Source: Anniella stebbinsi (lineage: Eukaryota > Chordata > Lepidosauria > Squamata > Anniellidae). From it: 64,000 nt of DNA. The DNA lies in the NCBI GenBank assembly GCA_029215795.1, contig JARDYH010000007.1:90597263-90661262 (forward strand). The letters are read 5' to 3'. Both the position numbers and the translations under genes were made by a program. Positions 36,200 to 48,800 of the stretch are shown here, one piece after another. The notes beneath the pieces are model-generated. The model was not told the origin of the DNA, did not search any database, and was given only the letters and a program-made list of their open reading frames with translations. Position 1 is the first letter of the stretch, and every line of letters begins with the position of its first letter.

Positions 36200-37032
36200 T
36201 GAAGGTTTCTGTTTTGCTCTGCCAAGCAACCCACACCTTCCAAATTCTGATTTAACTAGGAAAATGTCTGAAATAAATTCCAGAATTGCAGCGTGAACTG
36301 CTGAAGTTTTCACTCTCTTTAGTTTTGAGAATTTCTCAAAAAAAATAAATTTGGATGAGGAGATTTTCAGAAATAAACCCAAATAGGTTTAGGGATGACT
36401 GCATCAGTTTATTTCCAATCTGTATCTCTTTTGTATATGTTCATTCATGAACTCTCCTGTTTCTGCATTAATATCAAGTTTAATTTAATTTCTTTAAACT
36501 GATCTAAAATGTTAGTTTAAACACATATTCAAATGCATTATTTAAAATATTTTGCTTCGAAGCATATGTTTCTAAACACATTTTGATTCAAAATAATGTG
36601 TTTCTACTAGTGCTGTGCTGAAAATGCCTTTGAGTTTGATAGAAAAGAAATTGCTTTTAAAAAATGTTCGAAGAAAAATCAGTTACGGTCTCATGGATGT
36701 TGGGTTATTGCACTTACCTTAATTAAGGGATAGTTCAGTAGAGTGGAAGAGTGTCCTGCCTTTCATTATGCAATCATCTCTCCAGCAGACTGCAGCCTCC
36801 CTGACTTCCCGCACTTCAATTAAAGTTCAGGGAAAGATATCATGAGATAATTCCTCCTACACAGGCCTTTTTTCAGATCAGGAAGGGCAGGCAGTTGGGG
36901 AGGGCTGTAGAGTGACAAAGAAATGTGTGATAGAATGAAGAAGGGAAAACACACATGACACCTGCAGCACCTCAGCCGCATCACAACGATAAAGTGGGCT
37001 CAGAAACAACAGCGACAGAGAAAGTAATTCTA

Positions 37033-37580
37033 GCCTCCGTTCACACAACACATTTCTCTAGACAGTGTGAACACTCCACTCAACAGTTGAGTTTGTATGG
37101 GGTACTCACCGCACAACAGGTTCTCACTCCACCGTTGTGTGACTGTGGGCTACCGTGGAGTAAAAGTCAACGTGGCAATTGGTTGACAGTTTTTCTGCCT
37201 TCTCTCCTCCCCTCGTCCTCCTAATGGTATCCCATCAGGCATTCCTGCAAAAACAAACAACAACAACAAAAAATGATCCCACCGGCTCTCTTAGAGCAGC
37301 ACTTGCTTCTTTCACTACTCTAGCCAAGGAACTCTGTAGCCAGTGGGAAAAGTCCACTCAATGCAACAAGAAACTCCACAGAGCCCTCTACACAACACAA
37401 CGGTTGTGTAGGAACTCTCCTCTGCACAGCATGGATATTCAGCATGGCATGTTTTCTAAAAGGAACTCCACCATGGGGTGGGGTTTTCACTCCAGACAAC
37501 ACGTTTCTCAACGGTGGTATAAAAACTCCACCGTGGAGTTCTAAAACCACTGTTGAGAAATGTGTTGTCTGAACTGAGCC
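37033..37580. mobile_element. MITE with GTTCACACAACAC ends and CTA duplication
   Basis: Left end GCCTCCGTTCACACAACAC, right end GTGTTGTCTGAACTGAGCC. CTA flanks both sides (37030-37032, 37581-37583). Internal ACTCCACTCAACAGTTGAG and CACCGTGGAGTTCT words are mirrored. A 3-bp duplication suggests Harbinger-like, but short matches can arise by chance. Confidence 0.65.
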
Positions 37581-38009
37581 CTAAAATGATCTGAGAATGA
37601 GCTGGAAGATTGGAAGCCTCTTTCAAAGGGGAAGAAAACATCAGAGAAACTCGAGCACAGATTTTAGCATAGGACTAGCTCCACCTCTTCCCTGGAGCTG
37701 GATACAACATCCCCCCCTTCATACCTGCTACTGGACCTGCAGTGAAGGAGAAATATTAGAAACACTGCTAATGATGAACCCCCTCCAAGGAACTGTTGGA
37801 GAACTTATCTTCATCCTGGAGAAATGCTCCCCTACCAATTTCTCTGCCCACAAATGGGTTGGATAATTTCAATAGGCCATTTGCACACAGCTGTAGTTTC
37901 AACCAATTGCAACAGTGAGATGACTGTGGGCACTTCAGGAGTAACAGCGCCTACTTCATACCATCTTGAACTTCCCCTATCCCCATCCCCATCCCCAGAC
38001 ACACACAGA

Positions 38010-38375
38010 GGAGGTTCTCACTTAACAAAAGCCACCATGGAAGAATTTCCCTGCAGGGCTTCTCACTGCCATCGTGGCCACTATTTTGAACATTCAAGCT
38101 GCATCAGGGGTGCACTGTAGCTTGTTGTTGCATGCGAATGTTGCAAGGGTGGGTTGTTGGGGTGCTTGACAAGCCACCTACAACCCTAAAACCGACCATG
38201 GGTTCTGGATATCTTGTCAAGCACCTCAACAACCCAAGCTTGCCAGGTTCACTTATAACAACAAGCGAAGGCACACCCCTGCCATGGCTTGAATATTCAA
38301 AATGGCGACCAAAGTATTGACCAGAAATGCCATGTGGGAATTCTACCATGGTGGCTTCTCATTATGTGCAAACCC
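38010..38375. mobile_element. Imperfect palindromic element
   Basis: AGCCACCATGGAAGAATTTCC on the left is mirrored by GGAATTCTACCATGGTGGC on the right. TTTTGAACATTCAAGC is mirrored by GCTTGAATATTCAAAA. The core has GGTGCTTGACAAGCCACC and TGTCAAGCACCTC. About 360 bp; exact ends not resolved. Confidence 0.6.
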
Positions 38376-38859
38376 ACTCACACTGCTGTCCTTTTCAAAA
38401 GCACTTTCTTGAGTGGCACACAAGACTACTACTGTAAAAGGGGGAGAGAACTAGGCAAGAATATGGCAGAAAAAACCCAAGCCAGGAGTGGGTGGATGGA
38501 GAAGATGTGGCTATAACTCTTTGGCTGAAAGAATGAAGAGAGGAGGAAAGGGAAAGGTGATGAGAGGTGATGTATAACTGAACCTCAGGCTGGAAAAGAA
38601 ATCCAGTTGTCTCATTGTCCTGGGAGTGAAATATTGCATACCTGAATTTCACTGAACATCTTCACCCAAAGCCTGAAGTAAAATGTTACTTTCTATGCTG
38701 CCAAGAGTAGCTCAGAAGGGACCTGATGTAACTCGAGGCCTCTGGCCATCTTATATTTTCCTGGAGTTTTCCAGGTCTTCATTGGCTATGCTTGGAGAAG
38801 AAGTGGGAAGGAAGGTCATGTCAGGGTGGCTGTAACTTAGCAATAGAGCTGTTTCACCT

Positions 38860-39505
38860 GCAGAGTTTCCAGGTTCAGTTCATTCCATATCATATTAAAA
38901 AGATCTGAAGGCCAGTAATGGTCTGAGACCCCGGAGAGTTGTTGCCAGACAAAATAGATCAAATCTTGCCAAATCTTATAAGCTTTCATGCCAGCTGAAG
39001 ACCTACTTGTTCATCCAGGCTTTTGATTGAATCTTTGTTGCTGTGCTTTGTTGCTATGGCTGGGTTCAGATAATGTGCCACTCAGTGGTTGAGTGTGGGC
39101 TGTTGTTGAACTGTGGGTTGTTTGTTGAACTGTGGGGGTAGTGTGTTGTTCAAAACCAGGACATTTTCCACAGGGGTGCTTGTTAACCATGTTGTGTGGC
39201 TTATTTTTCTCAATTGTTGGGTTGTTCAGGTCTTAACAAGCCACACTGCATGTTTAACAAGCCGTCCTATGGAAAATTCCTGGGATCGGACAACATGATA
39301 CCTCATGGTTCAACAAAGAACCCACAGTTCAACAACAACCCACACTCAGCCACTGATTGTGCATTAGCGTGTTGTGTGAACCCAGCCTAGGTATCTGTTA
39401 CGTGATGTTCCCTGATTTGATGGTATGTTTTATTGTATTTTATTAGTATTGTACTCCAGTTTAGGATTCTGTTATAATGAAAACTGGGTAATAAAATGTA
39501 TTTCA
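38860..39505 (+). mobile_element. L2-like LINE 3' end, split by a MITE
   Basis: Upstream part: AAATCTTATAAGCTTTCATG ... CAGCTGAAGACCTACTTGTTC. Downstream of 39389: TTTTATTGTATTTTATTAG ... AAACTGGGTAATAAAATG. The MITE at 39058-39388 separates them. Confidence 0.6.
39058..39388. mobile_element. Palindromic MITE with GGCTGGGTTCA ends
   Basis: Starts TGGCTGGGTTCAGATAATG, ends GTGTTGTGTGAACCCAGCC. CACTCAGTGGTTGAGTGTGGG is mirrored by CCCACACTCAGCCACTG. A relative lies at 59222-59551. Target duplication uncertain. Confidence 0.78.
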
Positions 39506-39738
39506 AAAATTAATAACATAAAGCAGCTTCAGCACAGTTCAGCAGAACAGAACATAATCTTGCTTTCTTTTGACTGGATTGTGCCCAGCAACAGGCAACA
39601 TGGGAGTGGCATGCGTGTTGTCTGTAGGACAAATGCTCATAGATGTTCATTCAGCCTAGGTTCCTCCAACCCAGCATCCCACTATTATCAATCTACAGTA
39701 AGGAAGTTCAGGTTATGAACTTTATTAATCTTTTCTAA

Positions 39739-39739
<1 letters not shown>

Positions 39740-39783
<44 letters not shown>
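39740..39783. repeat. (AAT)n microsatellite
   Basis: Pure AAT run of about 43 bp. Confidence 0.95.
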
Positions 39784-39784
<1 letters not shown>

Positions 39785-40254
39785 TAAGCTTTTTAGTCAT
39801 AATGTGTGTGTTTTCCCAATTGAGACATGGCCCCGTAGCCGGGTGGTTGCTAAGGTTTTAAAAAGAAAAGGAAAATCGTCATCATGATTGCTGCTTTGCT
39901 ATTAAAAACAGATACACCTGCCGGCATCATGCTTTTTTACAAAACAGTCATGGAAAGATTAATGTTATAATTTCCTCCCTGATTAAGGCAAATGTCAGGG
40001 GCTTCTAATCCTGCGAACTCGGTAAAAACCCATTTTTCCTGACATAATGGGTTGAGCATTTGCATGTTGAGTGCTCTAAAAGATAAGTTTCCAGGAAACC
40101 AGCCCTGACGTGTCGGGGGACATCAAGGGGCTCAGAGCCAATTTCTTTTGTTAACTTTTAAAGGCATTGGTTATTGCTTAGAAATGGACAGATGACAGAA
40201 GATGCCAGCTAACAGCAAAAAATGTGAGGCCAAAACAGATAATAGAACAGAAGA

Positions 40255-40420
40255 CGAGCCACGCTAGATGAGACCAAGGGTCCATCTAGTCCAGCACTCT
40301 GTTCACACAGTGGCCAACAAGCTGTCCACCAGGGACCCCCAAGCAGGACACAGATGCAACACCATCCTCTCACCCATGCTCCCCAGCAACTGGATTATAT
40401 AGGCTTACTGCCTCTGGTAC
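40255..40420 (+). repeat. Degraded dispersed repeat of the 9487 type
   Basis: GACCAAGGGTCCATCTAGTCC, CAGCACTCTGTTCACACAG and CCAGCAACTGGATTATATAG. Probably the same group as 9487 and 58864. Confidence 0.55.
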
Positions 40421-40429
40421 TGGACGAAA

Positions 40430-41649
<1,220 letters not shown>

Positions 41650-44600
41650 TGAGACCTAGTGCCTTGAACATCCCATATGACCTTATAGCAACCTCCAGGA
41701 CATGGCCACTATTTTTTCAGAGACTGAATGCTTGTTATTCCCACCGCCTATCCTGCATTATGGCCTCACCTCCTCCTTCCAGTGCTCCATTTGCAAACAC
41801 GTACTAACTCTATAAAGAAGGCAGAGTGGTGGTGAGGTTTGAACTGGAAGACCTGTGTGCCGTATGCAGTGTTAGCTGTTCTTTGTAGGGCCTCAGGGGC
41901 CTGGGAATCTCTGCTTTTTGCCACATGCTCTATAGAGCCATCAAGATGCAAACACACGTTTGACAACCAAATGTATTTGTCTAGCACAAATGTAAGGGGA
42001 CTCAGATCAGCGATAAGCAACAAAGAAGCCACAGTAACTCCATGTTAATCTGAAATAAGATCTCTCCTCTCTCCCTTTTCTGTTTATTGAATTTCACTGT
42101 GCTTATCTGCTGGAAATCTTCCTAAGAAAGAACTAGTAGCTTTAAAAAAAGACAATGAGGGAAGGGTGGGGGATATATATATATATGTATATATATCTAT
42201 ATATATCTATATATCCACCACATTTGTATATATTCCAGAAGTGCTGTTCGGCTTTTGGTTAATTTTACATTTGAAAAAAATGTGGATATAGACATTTGTA
42301 GCAAAGGAACAACCCAAGGATAAATAGCTGGGGGGTTGGTAGGTTGCACCCCCTTTGTCCCTGGGTTGTTCCTTTGCTACAATGAACAAACTCCTTTGGG
42401 CAGTGTTGTGTATGTGTGAGTGTCTATGTAATGCTTTGTAAAACAGAGTCAGATTCACTTGGTTGTTAGGTACAAGATTACGAAGGGTGCAATTTCACCA
42501 TCGAATTGTATAGGTAATGTTGAAGCAAGAATTGAACTGGGGTTTTACATCAGGATGTGGATATGAACTGCACAAAAATGTGTATCTGGTAGTATGGATG
42601 GTAGGGGCAGGAAAGGGACATGGCACTCCTGGAGAAGTTCAGGGTTATCTTTGATGTAGGGGCAGGGCTATACCACCTATATACCTCTCCATTGCTCTGG
42701 TTCTACCTGCTCCCCAACTCAATGAACAACATGCAAAGGCACTTCAAGTCAAAGAGGGTTGTATAATGTTCAGCACACTGGAGTGACATTATTTTGTGGC
42801 ACACTTCTCATAAATACTGGCTGCCACTGTATTTGTATGTTAGATTTGGAAAACACTGACACCTTTCAGCTGTGGGAGGAACATTTGTGTGGTGTGAAAG
42901 GCTTGTAAAATGTGAACAGCGTGGAAATAATATTGGGGATTCGTTTCAGAGAGAGAGAGAGAGAGATAGTAGCAATGAGTGAGAACTTTGTTCAGTTCAC
43001 TTCAATGTGGATTTACAAAATTTGCACTTCATGAACTTGAACATGATCTAGAATGCAGTTAGAAGTCGATATCTCTATTTTTCTGAAATTTCCGCTGCAG
43101 TTCTCACCACCACCCCCTCACACATACACACAAAATGCAAATGAAAAAGTGTGCGCAAAAATGTACATTTGAAACAGTGCATACAAAAATAAACACATTT
43201 TTGAGGAAATATGGAGAGAACCATTTTTCCTCAATTAAAAAAACTGCCTGCTAAAAGGCTTACATTTGAAACTGTGTGTACAAAAAATGTATAAATTTGA
43301 AAAAAATACAGACAAAAATGTGCACCTTTTTTTTAAAAAAAAGAGTGCCACAAAAATACACAATATGCTGTTATTGTTGTCATGTGGGTTAAAAAAGAGA
43401 GTTGTGTTCCAGTGTGGAAATGGGACAGACTCAACTTAACATTGGAAAATTTAGAAACTGAGTGAAATCAAGACTTATAGCTGTGCCCATTGCTAAGAGA
43501 GACCCAGGAGGAAATAAGGTACTGGTTCTGAATTGCTGCTTCAAATGTTGTTCTCCTTCATTGTTCAGTTCTGGCATCGGAACTGTGGTTGCCTAGATTG
43601 GCTGTAGTTGAGCTGGTAGATGAAATGCAGGATGAAAAGCTCTGAATTTTCAACTTTAAGAACTTCACAATCACCACATTTAAAGAGCCTGAAGGGCATT
43701 CTCAAGGTGAAGGGATATTGCCCAATTCAGATGGCTACTTTAGTTTTTTTTTTCTGGATTAGGCCAGTGTTGGGGATCCTGCCTTGACCTACTCAGCTCA
43801 TCTATTCTGAAGTGGTTTGCTAACTGTTACCCAGTTTCACATGGGTTGCAATGTGAATCATGAGATGATTGATGAAGGGGAAGGAGAAACATTGGTTTAG
43901 ATAAGCTGCGTTTGGGGCCTAATGTAGCAGAGGACAGAATGCTTGCTTCTTCAACGTGGGTTTATCTCAAGCAATGCAAGGGCTTTCATTTCTGAAAGGG
44001 ACAGGGTTTCTGTTACACATGTTGCATATATTTGATTCCCTGCTGCTTTGGCCAAAATACAAGTAAACGAGAGATCAAAAGCTTTGTTCTTCTTAACAGA
44101 GGTGCAAGGCTGAAGACTTTTGTCGATCTATCTGCACCAAAGGGTCTGTCTTACCTTTGAACATTCAATCACTGCCCCCTTCATGTCCTCAAGGTGTCAA
44201 GCGGCCTTTTCTAAGGATATGTGGAAGGTTGAGAAGGGAAAGGTAACTGCTCCCTGATCTCCCCCCCCCCCCGGCCTAGTATGGAGTTTTTCCTGTGGCT
44301 GGATCCCAAATGCCTACCAATCCCTTGCCAAAGAGACGCCTTGGATGCCCACTGATCCAATATGCTTCTTGTATTGACTGGTGATGCAAAGTGCAGTTGT
44401 ATTTTGCCTTCCTGGGTTCTTCCCCTCTGCAGGGATCTTTAGTCATTCTCGGGGTCTGTCTGGTATTCCCTTCCCTCCATTTCTTTGGCCTTCTTCAATC
44501 ATCCCTGCAGCAGTGTGGCATGACTGCAGCTGAAAATGATATGGGTGTGGTTTGGGCTGAGCACTCCTGTGAGATGTGTAACATGTTCCTCTGCTCCTAT

Positions 44601-45354
44601 TACAAGGAACATCCTCCGGTGGTATAACACCTCCTTGGGCTTGAAGCACGGAAAACAAAAAACCAGCAACGGCTCATCCTCAACTAACTTCCTCCATAGA
44701 GCAGCAGCAAAGAGATCTGCAGAGGTCTTCTAGGGGTGAGGGAGTGCATTCTATTGATGCATATCTGCCAGTGATGGACTAGTATCCTCGGGGAGACCAT
44801 GCTTTGCAGCAAAGTATGCTGCCCTTCTTTTCAGCCTTCCTTCATTGTTTCCTGGGCAAAACTGCTGCAGGCAGGCTCCAAGGGTAAAGTGGCATTGGGC
44901 TCTCTGGCCTCTAGGGAAGAGCTCATAGAAGCACTCATGCATAGGGGCTTCTAGTATCTTTTTGAGACAGCTCCTTTTCCAAAAGTCCACCATTAGAGAA
45001 GAACCTCCCAACAGAAATGGCAGCAAACCTGTGGTCCTCACCATGCCTGCCAACCATGGACATAAAAAAGGGGTTTTGGCTGTTCTGCCTCTGATTCAGG
45101 TTGGTCTCTTACAAGAAGAGTCAGTCAGCAATTGCTTTAGAGGCCATCTTTTATTCTGTTGTTACTACTTCACACATTTCAGGACTGATGGTGAAAACAG
45201 GACAAGCTGTTCACACATGACAACAAGTCCTGGTTTGTTCAGTGCATCAATGTCAGGCTCAACCTCACCCCTCCCTTCCTTCTTAATTTGTAGGCAAGTG
45301 GAATGAATTTAAAGTTTCTGGCAAAGTTTGTAACAAGTCACCATTTGTTGCTTC

Positions 45355-45495
45355 ATCTGAATATGGGAAATTGTGGTTTGTACAAACCACAGTTAATTAA
45401 ACCAGGATATCAACCCTTTTGATCTTAGTTGATAACTTGGTTTGTTAACTAACTTTGGTTCATATAAACCAGAGTTGCCCATATTCGCATGAAAC
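45355..45495. mobile_element. Imperfect palindrome, MITE remnant
   Basis: GAATATGGGAAATTGTGGTT on the left is mirrored by AGAGTTGCCCATATTCG on the right. GTACAAACCACAG...AACCAGGATATCAAC pairs with GTTGATAACTTGGTTTG. Outer GTTGCTTCATCTG / TTGCTACAAAGTG suggest a longer original. Confidence 0.6.
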
Positions 45496-46324
45496 CGGAA
45501 ACTGCAGATTGCTACAAAGTGTGATCAGAAGTACTATATTTCCTTCACATGCATACAAAGAAGGGAGGGGAAGAGGGCAAACCTGAGACTCAATTTGCTG
45601 TGTTATTGCAATGCTAAATAAAGCTGGCTTTGTATTACTAATGCCTGCTACAGGAGACTGCTGGATCTATAAGAGCTCCCAGGAAAGGCAGATGTTATCC
45701 AATGGAATCCAGTATCCTCATTAAGGACCAGACGACGTTAGAGCTCTGCCCTTAAGGGACGTATCAAGAAATGTAGAGGATGCGTGCTCTTCCTTGGAGG
45801 TGTTGAATGGCCTTGGGTTATGTCTTTGGCACTATCCACTGAGGATCTGTAGGAAAGAGATCCTCAGGTGCTTTAGGCAGTGGTTGGACAACTTTAAGCT
45901 CTCTGCTGGAAAGGTCTCTTGGTTTGGTAGGACTGCCCCAGATTGGCTTTCGGGGAGTTCCCCCTCAGATTTCAGGGGCCGTGAGACTTCTTGGGTGTAT
46001 GATCTTGGCTCCATATCAAAATCAGAGGAGTCACTGTCAGCAGAGGAGCGGGTATCGGGTCACAGTTAATGGGCCACACAAGCCTCCACTTCGGCAGGAC
46101 TATTTAGACTTTGCAAAAGTCTGTATGTGGATTCGGAGGCAAGAGCAGGGAGGAAGGTTTGCCTTACCTTAATCATATTTGGTAGCCAAGATTTTGTTTA
46201 TTTTGTTGTTGTTGTTTTGTTTTTTATGCGGAAAACTGACCTTTTAGATGGCTAGAGCAGTCATAACACTCTCTGCAACCTCCCAACCTGGCCACATTTC
46301 ATGCTGGGAGCACCAGAATGCCTA

Positions 46325-46400
46325 TGCCAGTGTTCCCAAAGCTGGCGCCATCTTAATATGATGGACTACAACTCCCAGTATCCCCAGCCAGCTTCTATAG
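46325..46400. repeat. Fragment of the 13398/28437 repeat family
   Basis: TTCCCAAAGCTGGCGCCATC and GGACTACAACTCCCAGTATC followed by CCCCAGCCAGC. Confidence 0.6.
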
Positions 46401-47074
46401 AAATGATACTACATTCAGTCCAGTTCTAGAGGCGGCTGGTTGCTTGGATCCTGGCTGTTGTGTGTCTATATGGTGTGTGTGGTTGTGTATGCCCTCCCAA
46501 AAGGCATTCCCTTAACACTGCTAGTCCTAAAACTACATTAAAATAAAAGTTGTGTACATGAAGTCTTAGAATAGGTAATCAAGGAATCAGTCCTGGCCCA
46601 TAGCAAAACAAAACAGTCCTCTCTTTGTTAGGAATCTCGTCCCTTTGACTTCTTAAAATGTTTTGTTGTGGACCTTCCAAACATCTAAAAACCAAGAGAG
46701 TCTCCATGGAATAAGGGGCCAGAGGTAACTTCTTTAAAACAAGGGCCTATTGTCCTTTAACTAAAGATGCTGCATCCCCAGACAATGAGGAACTCATTTA
46801 TCTTGTAGCTGTTATTTTTAAAGAAATAACTACTGATTGAATGGAACTCCTCCTCCCACCACCAAGAAAGTGGATCAATGAAAAACGCTTTATTAACACT
46901 GTGTACAGAGAGAGGGAGAGAGAGAGAGCTGAGGGGAGTGTGTCTGATCTTTGAGTAGCTAAAGAAAATTGTCGCAGCAAAGAATTAAACCAAAATGGGA
47001 TGCATTTAAGTAGAAGTATGAATGGGCTTTATTTATTTATTTGTAGAGGAAAATGTGGATAGCGAGAAAGACAC

Positions 47075-47450
47075 TTCCATCTTTATTAGTATTTATTTAT
47101 TATCCAAATTAATATTCCACTTTCCACAGAGTGAGCATGCAATATAATCATCACCAAAATGCAAACAATAAAACTCAGCAATAAAATGGCACAATGATAA
47201 ATAAATGCTAATCAGCAATAAAGCTGCACACTCTGCTGTGGACTGTAGAGTGTTGCTGGCTGGGTCATGCCTCAGGGAAAGCCTGCAGGAAGAGATGGGT
47301 CTTGAGAAGAGGTCTAGACATCAGGACTGAGGAGGGCTGTCTAATGACAGCTAGCAAAGCATTCCAGAGGGGGCTGCAATGCTAAATGTTCCACTGCAAG
47401 AGCTTCTGAGGCAAATGTCAGGAGCAAGTAGACTCACCAAAAGTGCTCCT
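47075..47450 (-). mobile_element. LINE 3' end, minus strand
   Basis: TATTTATTTATTATCCAAAT borders AATATTCCACTTTCCACAGA, then an A-rich zone, then GCCTGCAGGAAGAGATGGGT and CATTCCAGAGGGGG. This parallels the layout of the minus-strand tail at 22817-23215. Subfamily not determined. Confidence 0.55.
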
Positions 47451-47542
47451 TTTGATGATCACAAAGAGTAGATGGCAATCACATAAGGCCACCTTCTGAC
47501 CGGTGCTGATTGCACATTGGCCAGGGGAGCATAGCCGGCATG

Positions 47543-48213
47543 TAGGGTGACCACATGGAAAGGAGGGCAGGGCTCCTGTATCTTTAACAGTTGCATAGAA
47601 AAGGGAATTTCATCAGGTGTCATTTGTATGCTTGCAGCACCTGGTGAAAATTCCTTTTCATCAGAACAGTTAAAGCTGCAGGAGCCCTGCCCTCTTTAGT
47701 ATCTGGTCACTTACCTAAAGAGGGCAGGGCTCGTGCATTTTTATCTGTTGTAATGAAGAGGGAATTTCACCAAGTTAGGCTGACCAGATAAAATCCAGGT
47801 CAGGGCTCATGTAACTTTAACAGTAGTAGAGAAAAGAGAATTTCAGCCAGTGTCATTTGTATGCAATTAGTTCCTGGTGAAATTCCCTCTTCATCACAAC
47901 AGTTAAAGTTGCAGGCACTATACTAGAGTGACCATATACAAAATAAGGCAGGATCACTCTAGTATAGTGCCTGCAACTTTAACTGTTATGATGAAGAGGG
48001 AATTTCACCAGGAACCAATTGCATACAAATGACACTGGCTGAAATTCTCTTTTCTCTCCAACTGTTAAAGTTACATGAGCCCTAACCTGGATTTTATCTG
48101 GTCACCCTACACCAAGTGCTGCATGCATACAAATGACACCTACTGAAATTCCCCTTTCAATAGAATTGTTAAAGATACAGGAGCCCTGTCCTCCTTTTCA
48201 TATGGTCACCCTA
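47543..48213. mobile_element. hAT-like MITE, copy 6, split by a younger copy of the same family
   Basis: Outer element starts TAGGGTGACCACATGGAAAG and ends CATATGGTCACCCTA. It is interrupted at 47776-48109. Without the insertion and one CACCAAGT the two halves rejoin as TTTCACCAAGTGCTGCATGC. Outer target duplication not clear. Confidence 0.88.
47776..48109. mobile_element. Nested hAT-like MITE, copy 7, B-type ends, perfect 8-bp TSD
   Basis: Starts TAGGCTGACCAGATAAAATC, ends GATTTTATCTGGTCACCCTA. CACCAAGT at 47768-47775 and 48110-48117. Same B-type terminal variant as copy 5. Confidence 0.93.
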
Positions 48214-48347
48214 GGGGTGTAGTCGAGGTGGAAACCAAGATGGGGGCCTAGAATGCAGTAGGACATGTGAAAGATGGAACCCAGACAAAACCTGGTAAGT
48301 TATAAGTTCGGCCTGGCAAAATCTGGAAGATCATGGTACCTAGCACA

Positions 48348-48800
48348 GGCCCTTTCCACACCAGGCAAAACCCCTGGGTTGGACCCCGGCTGCTCCCTGT
48401 GAGTCCGCATGATATACAGGGAGTACCGGGGGCAGGGGCGGACACTGGATTTTTCCTGGTTCCCCCGAACCAGAAAAATCCCAATTTTTTTCCACGGTCC
48501 CGGGAAGTTCCACAGTCCCCGGTGCTGCTGTGCTTACGTGCACATAAGTGCGGCAGCACCAATGGCCATGGAGCCGCACCAGGCATCAGGAGAGGGGGGG
48601 GAACCAAAATTGCCATCCCCAGGATGGTAGGGGAGGGCGCAATCATGCACAGCGTTTTTAAAACAATACTTTTGCAGAGGAACACTCGTGCGCTCTTTGT
48701 GGATCATAAAAAAAATGGCTGCCATGACTTGCGACGCATTTGTGATGTGGTTTGGGCGCACCGAATCCGGATGTGGCTACTTCCGGGCTTGCTCACTCTG
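48348..48800. mobile_element. ACACC-type MITE, right end unclear
   Basis: Left end GGCCCTTTCCACACCAGGC, then GGGAGTACCGGGGGCAGGG, CACGGTCCCGGGAAGTTCC, GTGCGGCAGCAC and ACTTCCGGG near 48780. These are shared with 55532 and 62717. Long open frames on both strands here (up to 185 residues) are by-products of GC-rich repeat sequence. Confidence 0.7.

Noticed and set aside
45794..46172. Overlapping 91- and 82-residue frames
   Set aside because: Different frames, no splice sites in phase with the CSMD exons and no recognisable domain. They might be part of an unknown repeat.
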